A stretch of DNA of 64,000 nt from Calvatia gigantea (Eukaryota; Basidiomycota; Agaricomycetes; Agaricales; Lycoperdaceae). The stretch spans positions 2,170,001 to 2,234,000 of the forward strand of contig JACAAK010000005.1 of NCBI GenBank assembly GCA_025093985.1. The letters are read 5' to 3'. The position numbers and the translations under genes are program-made. Under the pieces are notes generated by a model that ran no database searches, was not told the DNA's origin, and worked only from the letters and a program-made list of their open reading frames with translations. Each line of letters opens with the position of its first letter. Position 1 is the first letter of the stretch. This document shows positions 1 to 14,048 of the stretch, piece by piece.

Positions 1-2700
1 TGTTCGGCTCGTAAGCATGCATGCGGAAAGGTAATAGGCTCTAATGGCAGCCACTGTGTGTTAGACTCACACTATCATTGCCCTAGCCTTGCGGACTCCG
101 AGTCGTTCTTCCCAACGGAAGCGTCCAGTACGCCTGCTCCGACACATGCAGCTTCCCAAGGTTTGTTCAAGCCCATGCCCTCAATACTTCATTTGGTTAC
201 TCAATTCCTCTGCAGCGACGAGGACCACGACCAACATGCTTGTGATAATCGGATGTGCCCTATGACCTGCGAATTATGCAAGCGACTATGCGGAAGCTCT
301 GACCACCTTCATGGCTTAGATAGCTCCTCCGTTCATCTCTGCGGGTGAGATCCTCGAACTCGATCATTATGATCCAATATTGATCGTAAAAATAGGGAAT
401 CCCACCGCTGCCAGTCGTCTTGTAGTGCTGGGATATGTGAGATTGATACCACACCACAATCCATTGAAGCAACGTTTACGGGTCGTCACGAGACATTCCA
501 GTACACGAAGGTGGGATACCCTTTGGACATCTCCATCAACAAGACTGACACCACCGTGCGCCGTCTAGTACAACCAAGGTTTGTCCACTACCCCCCCAAT
601 GTGATCTCTCAAATTTGCCCACAATTATGCTCAGTGTCCAAACGCTTGCCATGTATTAAGCCAATCCCGGCCGGGAAGCGCGATCACGAGGGCCAACACA
701 TTCACAGCTTGGAGCCATCGCCCTTTCACTTTTGTGAAACAAGGTACGGTTATAGAAAATTTAGATATTCTTGATTTTTTGCTGAGGGTTTTCAACGCAA
801 TAGATGTGGAAACTGCGGGTATTTCTGTACTCTGCCTCGAGGTCTGTAATATTGTCCAGTGTCGACCAAGTTGCTAAACGGACCGGGTCGTCAGGTCACC
901 CTCAACAAGAACACGAGACAAGCCACGGCTCTATGTCCAAAACAAGATGGGCTGTTGATGGTCCCGACGGTACTGCGATGGAGTTGAACGGCCGTCGCTT
1001 TGGTACCAACGATGAAGGTGCTCCGATGATGTGCAACCTTGTTTGCCAAAGCATGGGTCGTCACGCACATCTTGATTATTGTCGAACCGATCCGGGGCAA
1101 CCTTGTACTGGCTCTGACCATGAGCATATCAGCACCCGCCTCGAGCCAAACCCTGACCGACCCAAGGATTGGATTGAGCACAAACTGTACTGGAGACGCT
1201 CGGGTATGTGATTCAATGCTCCTGTCAATTTACCACGGTTTAATCTTTTTGGTTTAGGTTTCAGAGGTAAGTTCCCTCCGAATTGGGTCTCCGGTAGCAC
1301 GGCTAACGTGGCTCTGCAAGATCCTTATTCACGCGATGACCAGACAAATTTCGCGAAATGGTGAGTGTTAACCTCACTGAATAGCTTGAGTTAATCCTTC
1401 GCCAGTGATGCAATGTGCCCAGGTAAAGCAGATCTACGAATTGAATGCATGCTCGGCGTCCTGACATCATGCCATAGGTCCGGAACACGCGGCCACCGCG
1501 GGTCAAGCCGCACAACCCTCATATTGCACCTTGCCAATTTTCCATCCGCCTCATGCTACCAATCAATTGACGGGTTTAGGGTATGTTGGAACATTAATTC
1601 TCTGCTTTCATTGCTGAGGTTTATTCTTATTAATTCTCAGCTACGTATCGAACGACGGGCACCTGTTCTCATGTAAAAATCCGATAGTGATGCAACAAGC
1701 CTTCCATGTGTGAGTACAATGGGATATGTCAATACTCGTTATTTCAATAACACGAATGCGTATTAGGATCTTCGTCATTGATAGGTAGGAATTTTGCCTC
1801 TCGCACCTGTCCCACGTACAAATTTCGTCCTCAAAGGTCCGGATCAATGTGCCAGAACACACCTACGCCGCTACACTCAACTCCCGTGACCCCAATGATC
1901 TTACAGCGCCACAACGACAGACTTGGTGCAGTTTACCTTTCATTACATGGGTTCTGGCAGTCCAGACAAACTGCATTGGCGAATCCAGGAGCAGGGGCAC
2001 AAGGTCAAAACGCCAACCCCGCACGTCGGGACGCCTATAGCGTTATATTATTCAATCACTCCGTCACGAATTCTTTTGAGAATGACTTCCAGCGCACTCC
2101 TGAAAACTTGTTGCAGACCTTGTTGCAGTATGAAGCTGACGGGGGCACCAACTACGAAGATGCCGTCCGGGAAACCGAGACCGTCATGCGAAATCACTGG
2201 AGTACTGAACGGTGGGTACTATCAAGACGGCTGTAGCTTGGAGGTTGGACCAAGCTAATCAATATTGATGTAGGGCGCCAGTCGTCATCTTCCTTTCCGA
2301 CGGAGAATGTAGTATCCAGGATTCCACGGTTCGCACTCTTTGCCACGCCGCCATTTCGCTTGGGTGGGTTCACGCCTCTTCATCTACATTTAATATGTTC
2401 ACTCACTAGACATCCCTTTACAGGAGACAGCTATCCTTCCACGCTGTTTCGTTTGGCCCATCCAATCAAAGTCTTCGAAGGATGGCGCAAATTGCAAAGG
2501 AAGTTGAGGCAACTGCTCCAAGAGATCCTGCCCTTCCCGCCAATGCGCATATCGAGTCTTCGTATGCCGAGGCCCTTGATTCTGTATGTGCCCTCTTGAA
2601 TAGTAAGGCCCTCTACTCACTGTTATAGGTTCGACTGGCGGAGACGTTCCTCGGAATTGCTGACTCCCTCAAGAAGACCCGCGGTGCTCTCATCTCTTAA
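1..2700 (+). CDS. Cys-rich protein with VWFA (MIDAS) domain, 5' partial
   Basis: The C-terminal part of a large protein; its start lies left of the window. About sixteen short introns can be placed so that one continuous frame results. First come Cys/His-rich segments (MCPMTCELC near 250-290, GICEID near 430, CGNCGYFCTLP near 805-840, DAMCPG near 1405). A von Willebrand factor A domain follows. Its metal-ion site is complete: IFVIDRSGSM, interrupted by an intron at about 1783-1835; the Thr of GGTNY near 2140; and the Asp of FLSDGE near 2295. The protein ends SLKKTRGALIS with TAA at 2698-2700. I recognise the combination as a recurrent Agaricomycete family without an assigned function. The intact MIDAS suggests divalent-metal-dependent ligand binding, and the Cys-rich part probably binds zinc. 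The splicing of the first 180 bases is unresolved: the junction near 165-220 does not keep frame with the obvious sites. Confidence 0.8.
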
Positions 2701-3405
2701 TTTCCCCTTCCCTCCGCTTGGCGCTGTTAGGTGGTCTCCAATCTTTTCACGTATTCCGTGTCAGTCGAAATTTGTCCTGACTGACTCGTTTTCACATCCA
2801 TGGACTTGTACTCCTTGTATCATTCTACGCTGTTCCTTCCGTCATGCGTTAGCCGGTTGATGTGTTGTTACCGCTGATGTTTCTTTTGTCAACGTCTGTA
2901 TCGTTCCAATGAAATACAAGTTTGATCCAGGTTTCGCTTCTCGAGCCTCCTTGGCAAATACTAGACCCAGTAATGCATTCTACAGTGAGGAGTATACAAG
3001 TGTAGGTATAACATATCCAAAATCTATCATATCTACATGTACGACATACCAGATTTCCTTCTAACAAATCGACCAAAGTCCATTGCAACATTAGATACAG
3101 TCCTTACATCAACAACCAAATCCTTGGAGACCACCAACCTGGGATCGCTCATCCAAAGCTCTTCCAATCCGGCAACATCCATCACAAAGGCGGGAAAGTG
3201 TAGGTTCTCTGGGGCTGATTGACCACCGGCCCTTGTTATTGAGCATGGCGGAGGCAGAATAAGACCCACTGGTCGTCAGGGTCCAGTAGGAAGGGAAAAC
3301 AAAAGCACCAATACGTCCAAACACCAATCTCGCCAACGTGGCCATCACTTCAACCAAAACCTCGAAAGGTCATGCCCATCGTCAAACCAATTACAAGTAA
3401 ACGAG
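2701..3405. other. Intergenic, convergent gene ends
   Basis: This stretch lies between the stop codons of the VWFA protein (+) and the zinc transporter (-). Short open frames occur on both strands around 3030-3350, but none has recognisable similarity or splice context. It most likely holds the two 3' untranslated regions. I see no RNA gene or repeat. Confidence 0.5.
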
Positions 3406-4945
3406 CTATGCCCAACGTCCAAGGAGTGCCATAAGTCCACATCCGAGACACATTGATCCGAGAGCATATGCGAGTTTGGCGTTCGAACCTTCCATCATTT
3501 CCTTATTGAACAAAAATTCATGTGCTAGGAGCTATTGTAAGCGAGAGCCACGTCAGCGATAGAAATTTCAACTGGCAGAACACAATGCGGGCATACCTCG
3601 ACGAGTCCAGTGTAAATGAGGATTCCGGCGCTTAACGAATCCAGAATACCGCTAACGATGCTTGCGGTAGCGCTTCCCGGGTTGTAGAGACTCCGTACGC
3701 CGAGACCCACAGCAATGCCGGCTGGTGTTGTCAGTCCATAGAAGATGGCGGCGGCAAATGGGACCCAGTTGTAACGTGCAGGAAGTCTCATATATGCAAG
3801 TCTGGAACCGATAGCGAGGCCCTCGAAGGTTTCTGCGGCGGATGACAGGTGGCATGTAAGTCCGCTGCAGAGAGATAAATATAGAGGGGACTCACGATGG
3901 AAGACTAGAACGACGAATAGGACTTTGAACTTCTCATCGACAGCAAGTGTGAGCCCGATCAGAATACTGTTGGTCCATCAGGAGATGCCGGGATACATGA
4001 GGAAATGGATACGCACCTATGCAAAGCAACACCAAACTCTAGTATAGCGACGCCGATTATCTGCGTGATAGCCTTGTCCGCGAAAGCGTTACCATGTTGA
4101 TGGTGATGACTATGGGCGTCGTCTGTTCCGGGAGCCTCTATGTCCAAATTGCTTCCCATATCATCCTTCTGAGTCTTGTTATCTGATCCTACGAGGTCTC
4201 CCTCAGGTCCATGAGCAGCGTGTCCTCCCTGCCTGTGGCCATGTGCATCTGTCAAATATAGATTATGGCATCAGCACCGTGACTAAATTGAAGAGGGGGG
4301 GTGCATTGCGGGTGGCACCCGAAAGGTGGGAAACGAAGCGAGTGACCCACCGTGGTGTTTTCCTAGCTTGGCAAGTTTTGCCGTACCCCACCGAAATGCG
4401 ATAAGTTCCACGAAAAAGATCATGAATATGCTAACGAGACACAATGCGAGTGCGTATGGCTGCAATTGCAAGGGGTGTGAGGGATTGGAAGAAAGCTTGT
4501 GGGGCAGAAACGTACGTAGGTGTGCCATGCTTCTGAAAGACAGGGGGAATCAAGGGCCTCGAGTGCAGGAGCTAGTAGGTGAATGAAGGAAGTGGCTATC
4601 TATCGTCTCGTCAATGTACACCTGCTGTGAGACTAGTAAGAATGGCACTCACAATAACCCCCGAACCAAAGTATTTCGCAAAGCTGTTATCGGTGAAATC
4701 CATCAGACATTCAATCCTGGGATCACAAAAAAAGAGTGAACGCACTCGAATATCGATCTCGGTACATGAAGCCATGTCGATTGCTTCGCAGCAACGGGGA
4801 AAAGTGCACCGAACGACGAACCAACGAGGATGACGAATATAGAAGCGATACGTAGCCCGAGCATCGACTGGTCTCCCCCACCTTCACCACAATTCGGTTC
4901 ATCGGCGGTTGCAGTGGCAAGGATGGTAGAGGGAGGGAAAGACAT
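3406..4945 (-). CDS. ZIP-family zinc (iron) transporter, Zrt1/Zrt2-like
   Basis: A multi-exon gene starting with ATG at 4945 (MSFPPSTI) and ending GRWA-stop at 3406. It is predicted to move zinc, possibly iron, across the plasma membrane into the cytosol. The N-terminal part carries the first hydrophobic helices (MLGLRIASIFVILVGSSFG), followed by FAKYFGSGVI and YALALCLVSIFMIFFVE. The central loop is His-rich (HGHRQGGHAAHG and DDAHSHHHQHG near 4085-4250), as expected for the cytosolic metal-binding loop between helices III and IV. Helix IV holds the family signature FHQTFEGLAIGSR across an intron near 3840-3895, and helix V reads GLTTPAGIAVGLG. These are the His/Glu residues that coordinate metal in the pore. 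The last intron lies near 3534-3594. The length and domain order are normal for fungal Zrt proteins. Metal preference cannot be read from the sequence. Confidence 0.9.
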
Positions 4946-4951
4946 TGCGGT

Positions 4952-4980
4952 GATGGATGGATGGATGGATGGATGGATGG
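4952..4980. repeat. (GATG)n tetranucleotide microsatellite
   Basis: About seven tandem GATG units lie 7 bp upstream of the zinc transporter start codon and read as (CATC)n in its probable 5' leader. Tracts of this kind change length between strains. An effect on translation initiation is possible but not shown. Confidence 0.9.
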
Positions 4981-5188
4981 TCGGTTGATAGAAGATGGCA
5001 TAAGGCGATTATAAAGGACAGCTTTTAGGCGGCGGCCAGAGGTGACTGACTGTGCAGGTACTCGCTCCTGTTCAGTGGGGTACCTGTCGTGTCACGTGCG
5101 AGGACCGCAACGGTCAGCGTCTCAACTTTCAAGTGATGATACCACAGTTGCCAGATCCAAGAGCATGCAAGCCTTCATTAATTAGCGT

Positions 5189-6874
5189 TTAGCCAAGTTC
5201 CTCAACCAGCCGTCGCTGTCTCCGAGGTTCTGATACCTTTTCTAACACCCTAGACCTCTTACTCGCAACACCCTGACCTTCTTCTCGCACTTTCCTTGAC
5301 CAGCGTAAGACTTCATCAGCTACGCCCTGCATGATCTCGCTTGGTGTTTCCAAGACATGTGCGATGTAGAATTCGAGCTTGCGCGTTACATGCAGGTAGC
5401 CATGTGTTTTCGTCCGATTCGTTTGAATTGCAAACTTGGGGGATCGTGGATCTGGTGGTGCTGGATCCTGAACTGAAACCTCAGGTGCTGCTGATTCATC
5501 CCCCCTGGCATGTCGGAAGAAGCCAATCAAATCGGAAAGGACAAGAATAGGCAATATGTGGAGATGAGCCGATGTTTCAACAACCGGCATATACCCACTT
5601 GGGGTTGACTGCGAGGGTACTGATGACAATGGCACGATCCGTTGAGGCTTCATCAGAGTTGCCGTGTCTTCTAATAAAACGGCGAGCAATTCGGAGTCGA
5701 CCTTTCCCTAGAAAAATAACGGATTCTGATTAACAGCGCTTTTCAGCCTCAGACAAGTATCGGTCGCACCATCTCGAATCGTGAATAGACATCGGTAGTG
5801 GCCATCCCGACGCTAGGGTGTAAAGTGGTTGATCGGCGATCCAAAAGAAACGGGGCCAACAGCTTCATCAATCTCAGGGCTTCCCCGAAGTCTGGATTGG
5901 CCGCAGATAAGGTGGAAAGCATGCGGATGCCGAGGTGGCGGACAGTGTAAGTATATGCAATACTAATCCGTCAAGTCAGTTGCATATCCTTGTACAGTTC
6001 CATGCTTGACGCACCAAACCGCGCACAGATTATACACCAAAGGATGACCGTGAGGTACAGGCTTAACCATTGACTCCGGGATACGGATAGCTTCTGGTCG
6101 CAATCTTGCTGCCTTTTGGCCGCTACCATCTTCCACTTGAGCCTGGGGACGTGCCTGCCCAGTGTCATCATCCGACCACCACGGCTGTTCCAATTCCGCC
6201 TCCAATTGTTCACCGGCCAACAACTTTTGCGCAACCTGACTGGTGGGGTCCTCAAGAGCTTTCAGGAACCTTTCCTGTTCGGCAGGTGTAAGCATTTCCC
6301 ACATCTCCTCAGATGAGAGGGCATCTAAGGTATTCATTAGAAACGTTTGAGTGAAACATCCTATCCGTGCTTACCAATGTCGATCCCGGAAAACCTCTCA
6401 ACCAGCGAGTCTTCCTTTCCTTCGTCCCCTCCTATGTCGTCCCCCGCTCCGAACGCTTCTTCTTTCAAGGCATCTTCATCCACGGCAGCCTCTTCTTCAA
6501 ACCGCTTGAGGAGCACCATCATCTGCTTCCGTTCCTCAGCTGAGCGTGAGGGTGTACTGGCAATATCGGTCTCCAATTCAGATTTGTAGAATGTTTCAGA
6601 GCATTGAGAATGGGACTGCGCATATAGTCAGAGGGAAACTCAGATGGAATAGATGAAATAGTCATTTACGGATGATCGGAAGCAGGTAAGTGAGCAGTAC
6701 GGAACATTGCATTTCGGACAGGTGTACTTGGCAAACTGACGACGGCAACTGCCATAAGTTAGGGAGGGCAGAAAATGGAGCCTAAGTGAGGGCTTACAGC
6801 TTGCAGATGATCTTGTTGAGAGCCTCATCGTTCGTGTCAGCTACAGACGCCGGGGTGTGGATTTCTGAAGACAT
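5189..6874 (-). CDS. HIT-type zinc-finger protein, ZNHIT2-like
   Basis: The start is ATG at 6874 (MSSEIHTPASVADT) and the stop is at 5189. An intron near 6740-6800 joins KIICKL to CRRQFAKY, giving a zf-HIT module with CKLC, TCPKC, PYC and TCF, so the Cys ligands are present. After it come an acidic stretch (VERFSGIDIG), the segment LSSEEMWEMLTPAEQERFL, which resembles the conserved ZNHIT2 middle region, and a C-terminal part with a short helical, basic end (RQRRLVEELG). In animals ZNHIT2 binds the R2TP chaperone (RUVBL1/2) and helps assemble the U5 snRNP, so a nuclear or cytoplasmic assembly-factor role is inferred. The gene is divergent from the F-box/nucleotidyltransferase gene with about 250 bp between starts. 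Other HIT-finger proteins such as ZNHIT3 or Bcd1 are less likely because of the conserved middle segment. Confidence 0.78.
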
Positions 6875-7124
6875 TGTGTTGAGTGGGCTGATGATCATAA
6901 CGGCTACAAGTCTGTGTGGATGTTTTAAACTCCGCTCGCGCCCATTCCGACCATTCCAAAAGAGAAGCAATCAGCAGCATGGTAGGAGGGACGCTACCTA
7001 TAAGGAGGCGCTTCCATCACGGATCCGCACTGCGCAGATGTTTTCATGCCAGCACGTGCATAGTCTGTAAGTACGTGCGGCGGCCCTCGAGACGTTCATT
7101 GGCCGCCAGCCACGCAGTCACAAC

Positions 7125-8109
7125 ATGGAAGGTCCGTTTTCTAGTTTTCGGGCTGGTCAAACACACATGCTCAACACTCAATACTTCTAAACCAGCTGAT
7201 CCTCGCGTCTTCGACCTCAGTAGATTTCCGGAGGAGCTACGCGAAGAAATCATGGACTTCTGTGATATTAAGACGATGGCCGTGCTCGGACGTACCTCAA
7301 AGTACTGGGACCGCAAACGCAGCGAATGCTTTTATTTCCGCGTCGTTGACATTTTAAAACATTTCCAACTGGAGTCAAAAACCTTTCTCGAATTCCTTAC
7401 GAGGACATCAACCATTATCTCCGGTTCAGCTGCCCTCCTCGTCTTTTGTCCTGGGTTATTTACCCCCGGCGATCTTGACATCTATTGCTCTGACAAGAAC
7501 CTCGGCGAAGTCTTAGACTTTTTCCAAACGTTCACAGAGTACTCTTCACCAACAGAGTGTCTCGGGAGGGACGAACTCCTGAAAGATGCTGACTATGAGG
7601 AGTGGGTCTTCAGTGAGAACCATATTGCGAAGGTTCTCAAGCTCTATTGTCCCCCACCCCCAAAATCCAACCGTGATCGAACGATAGTCAACATCATCGC
7701 CGTCCGGGATATCCCTCCCATCTCTGCGATAGCACACTTCCACTCTACGCCGGTGATGAACATCATTACAGGCAAAGGTGCGATGTGCATCTATCCAGAA
7801 CTTACACTACAGATGAGGGGCGTCATCAATACATACCGGAGTTCAATGTCATCAACAGCGAAATTTACGGCTTGTCTGGACAAGTATAGGGAAAGGGGAT
7901 TTGACTTGGCGTTGACATTGGGCAAGTGGCCTGGACTAAGGCCAGATTTTGCGAAGAAGAAAGCGTTGAGGGATATGCCGCTTTGTGCAGTTGCATTCCC
8001 TGAGCTTCCGGTTACTAGGGATACCAAGAGGATGCCGAGGCAAAAGGTCCTTGAGGAGGATGAATGGAGTCTGGGGTGGGAACTGAGCGAGTGGCGACTT
8101 ATGGCTTGA
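7125..8109 (+). CDS. F-box-like protein with nucleotidyltransferase-like fold
   Basis: I place the start at ATG 7125, giving a 7-nt first coding exon (ATGGAAG), a 64-nt intron at 7132-7195 and one long second exon: 306 residues in frame. The N-terminus (FDLSRFPEELREEIMDFC, then VLGRTSKYW) has the spacing of an F-box. The middle reads STIISGSAALLVF, then PGDLDIYC. This GSxAL plus DLDIY arrangement is typical of minimal nucleotidyltransferase folds, where Gly-Ser starts the helix and the Asp pair binds metal. The C-terminal third (KARERGFDLAL-like, then LRDMPLCAV) has no motif I know. Similar unnamed proteins occur in multiple copies in mushrooms. If the F-box is real it would tether the protein to SCF ubiquitin ligases. 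Catalytic activity is unproven: a third carboxylate is not obvious. A longer N-terminal frame exists upstream of 7125 but is not convincing protein. Confidence 0.62.
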
Positions 8110-8943
8110 ACGCTTGGACATATACACCTTAAGACTGCTGCTTGATCTGGTACACATTCTTGACACCATTTCACTTCCTTGTTCGCGAAACTTGGGCAAG
8201 GCCCAGGTGCATGATTCTCTTGATCCACTCTGGCTTAATGTTACAATACACCAACAGTTGGCATTCTCTTTTACACCTCGTTTGATGTGTTCAATGTAAT
8301 TTTTCTTTCTGCAATCCCCACTGCTCCGTGATAGTCTTCGTCTGACAGGCTGACGCTGTGTCACACTTATGAACGCTTAAGCACCCGCTCTGTGGGATAT
8401 GTCATTCGTTTACTTTCTGGACCTATACAGTATAGTCATATAATCCGGCAAATTGTCCGTGTTTACAAGAATTCAAGACTTTAAAAGAGGCCGGCGCAAG
8501 AAACCAGGCCGCCAAGAGCGCAAGTATATTTAGTGGCTTATATTATTCGCCTCTTGATACGGATCGTCGCGGTGGTTGCAACCACGGACGAATATCAAGA
8601 TAGAGTCTGTTGAACGAGATTGAAGTTCTTCATAGGCGCCAAGCGCATTGAACGGAACTACCTATTACAAGGACCTCCAAAGAGTTGAATGTGTCAGGAT
8701 GAAATTCTGAAATGGAGAGCTGGGTTTGTGTTGAGTATGTGTTTGTGTATGCACTCCAGGCGGCTGTGCCCTTTGATTGCAGACCGGCTCAGCTCCAGTG
8801 TGTGATGTAGCAACCAAGTTGGCTACTTCCATGCTCCTTCCCTACCTGTAAACAACGTCTACTCATTAGCTATTCTGGACTCCAATTCTCGATACCAGGC
8901 TCTACCAGAGGCTGCAGAGCCCATCTCTACAACCAATCCGCCC
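8110..8943. other. Intergenic region
   Basis: This is 834 bases between the F-box/nucleotidyltransferase gene and the mannosidase. I find no coding frame with plausible content, no tRNA and no tandem repeat. It probably contains the 3' end of the first gene and the promoter of the second. Confidence 0.5.
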
Positions 8944-11370
<2,427 letters not shown>

Positions 11371-11678
11371 TACATAGAATAGATTTACAGATCATGGAAC
11401 ACTTCCTTAATCCAAAGGTTCGCGATTCCTTATCGTGTTCAGCGGGACGGCCGGAGTTCCCGGACCGGAGAATGGGAAGGGCTGATTACCGGGGGAAAAA
11501 GGGGTGACAGACGATGCTATTGGGCCGGTGGTTAGGCAAAGCTCTTCCATGTTTCCGGCCTTGTGGGCCTTTTAAAGGCGCTGTCTGCGCGTTGGCTGCC
11601 AGCCCCACAACCCACCCATCTTTGACTTTATCCTCCTTGCGCTCTATTCATCGATCAAAATATTCTACAGCCTCCGAT
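11371..11678. promoter_or_regulatory. Upstream region of glycerol kinase with alternative in-frame ATG
   Basis: An ATG at 11514 is in frame with the chosen glycerol kinase start at 11679 and would add 55 residues rich in Ser, Arg and Ala, ending in SIHRSKYSTASD. That is reminiscent of a mitochondrial presequence. The same stretch includes a TATA-like TTTTAAAGG near 11570, so it may equally be promoter and 5' leader. Confidence 0.35.
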
Positions 11679-13925
11679 ATGACCGGAACGTTGAAGAAGG
11701 GCGAGTTTGTTGGCTCGCTTGATTGTGGAACTACGTGAGCTACTCCATCCTGAGTTTTTAAGTACTGTGCTCACCACCACACGGATTTACTAGGTCTGTG
11801 AGGTTCATGGTGTTTGACAAGCATGCCGACGTAGTTGCACAGCACCAGTTGGAGTTCCCCCAGTACTATCCCCATCCTGGGTGAGTACTGTGACCTGCTT
11901 TATTTTTGTACTCGCTAAAATGCATGGGAAACTGATTGCGTTCTTGAATTCTTCTCATGATCGCTTGTGGGGTTTTTGACGTTACTCGTCTGGTGACAGG
12001 TGGCACGAGCACGATGCAGATGAGATTCAGCAGCACGCGGATGCCTGTATTGAAGGTGCCATCAAAGAACTTGAGAAATCTGGGTGGGCCAAGGAGAGTG
12101 TGAAAGTCATAGGTGAGCAATCCGTGTTTTGTATTGGCTTGGGAGTATCACACGGCGACCCAAGTTAACTCCAACGAACCGCCATAATTTTGTGTTGACG
12201 GGTACGCGATGTATAGGAATTACGAACCAGCGCGAGACCACTGTCGCTTGGAGCCGCAAGACTGGTAAACCTCTATGCAAGGCTATTGTCTGGGACGACT
12301 CGCGCACGAAGAACGTTGTTGCACACTTTGAACACAAGTTGCAGACGACGGGTATCCAAGTCGCGCGGGGAGTATGGAAGAAAGGCAAAGAGGGTGTAGA
12401 CGCTTTGCGCGACATGTGAGTATGACCCTTGTTTTCCTGGGGCTCCGCTCATGTGTTTCTTTCTGTTAGAACGGGGTTACCGCTATCGACATACTTCTCT
12501 GCCATTAAGCTCCGTTGGATGATTGATCATTATCCAGAAGTTGCGAAAGCACATGAAGCTGACGACCTACTTCTTGGGACTGTGGAGTCATGGGTTGCAT
12601 ATGTCAGTTATCCTTTCTCTTTATTTCCCTCAAACCCGCTTACACTGATGCTTGTCAATTGACCTTTCTCACCAGAATCTACTCGGCGGGGTTAAGAATG
12701 GCATTCATATCAGTGAAGTCACAAATGCGTCCCGCACATTACTCCTCAACACAGCGAACCTGCAATGGGAGCCCTGCCTACTCGATTTCTTCGGCTTCCG
12801 TCCATCAATTCTGCCGAAGTTGGTGTCGACTTCGGAAGTGTATGGGAATATCGCGAGCGGTGCTTTGACTGGTGTACCAATTGGCGGACTTGTGGGTGAT
12901 CAACAGGCAGCGTTGATTGGAAACAAGTGCTTGAAGCAAGGTGAAGCCAAATGCACGTATGGTACGGGTGCATTCTTGTTGTTCTGCACTGGTGGTGAGA
13001 TCGTGAAGAGTGACCATGGGTTACTGAGCACGGTATGTTTGGGAGCGTGCAATAGTATCAGCAATAGTCCTGATGGCTTGAGTAGGTTGCATATCAAGCT
13101 GGACCGGGAGCGAAACCGGTATACGCGCTGGAGGGTAGTAGTAAGTGTCTAGCGTCCTTGTTCGGCCTTTGCAGATACCGATCGTTTCCTTCCTTTAGTT
13201 GCTGTTGCTGGAAGTGCTATCAAATGGCTTCGTGATACGATGCGCATGATTACCTCTGCAGCCGAGGTCAACTATCTGGCTGCGGGGGAGAATGACACTG
13301 GAGGCGTGTACTTTGTCACAGCCTTCTCTGGTCTTCTCGCACCGTATTGGGACCCAGGAGCAGCTGGTCTTTTGATTGGTACGTCTTTGGCCCAAACGTA
13401 TTGCACTTGAGGTTGACAGTGGGTTTGCTCTTGATAGGAATTTCCCAATATACCAACCCGTCGCACATCGCACGCGCAGTCCTCGAAGCGAACGCTTATC
13501 AGACCCGCGCAGTCATTGAGAGCATGAAGCTGGATTCCGGCACCGATTTGAAGCATCTTAAGGTTGATGGTGGAATGACGAATGGAGACCTCGCCATGTC
13601 AGTTTTGGCGGATATTGGTGGCTTCACTGTGATCCGCCCAGAAATGCGAGAGTACGTAGCGTTTCCTCAGGTAATTTTATGAAAATTGACAGAGCGTAAC
13701 AGGTCTACTGCGCTCGGTTCTGCACTTTGTGCCGGAGCTGCGATTAAACTGTTTGGATGGGATTTAGAAAAACCAGAGACGCTCAGGGATGTAAATGTAA
13801 AAGGCAATGTAGAATTTAAGCCTCAGTTGCTTGAGGATGAGAGGGAGAAGAGGTGGAAAGGATGGCAGAGGGCTGTTGAGAGGTCTAAGGGTTGGGAGGC
13901 GGGTGTTGATGAAGGAAGTGGTTGA
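11679..13925 (+). CDS. GUT1: Glycerol kinase (FGGY family)
   Basis: It phosphorylates glycerol to glycerol 3-phosphate with ATP, feeding glycolysis and lipid synthesis. From [12 protein letters not shown] the protein carries [28 protein letters not shown] (the glycerol kinase FGGY N-terminal block), [48 protein letters not shown] and [10 protein letters not shown], all in the normal order. Introns were placed by frame, including one at about 13033-13080 that joins LLST to VAYQAGPG. The stop TGA is at 13923-13925. The second ATG (11679) is used as start because the conserved domain begins right after it. A 55-residue upstream extension from 11514 could create a second, organelle-targeted form. 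All catalytic-region motifs I know of are present, so the gene looks functional. Confidence 0.93.
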
Positions 13926-14048
13926 TACTTATAATTAGCATATTTATAGTTGTATCAAGTTGATTAAGTGCCAGCTGAGTTTCAAATCTATGCAAACTGG
14001 TTTGGCAAGGCAGCTTCCCCATTTTGCCACCCTAATCTCGGCTTGAAC

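Noticed and set aside
1..2700. VWFA gene as a pseudogene because its frames change often
   Set aside because: Every change from about position 240 onward coincides with a good GT-AG intron and the assembled protein is continuous.
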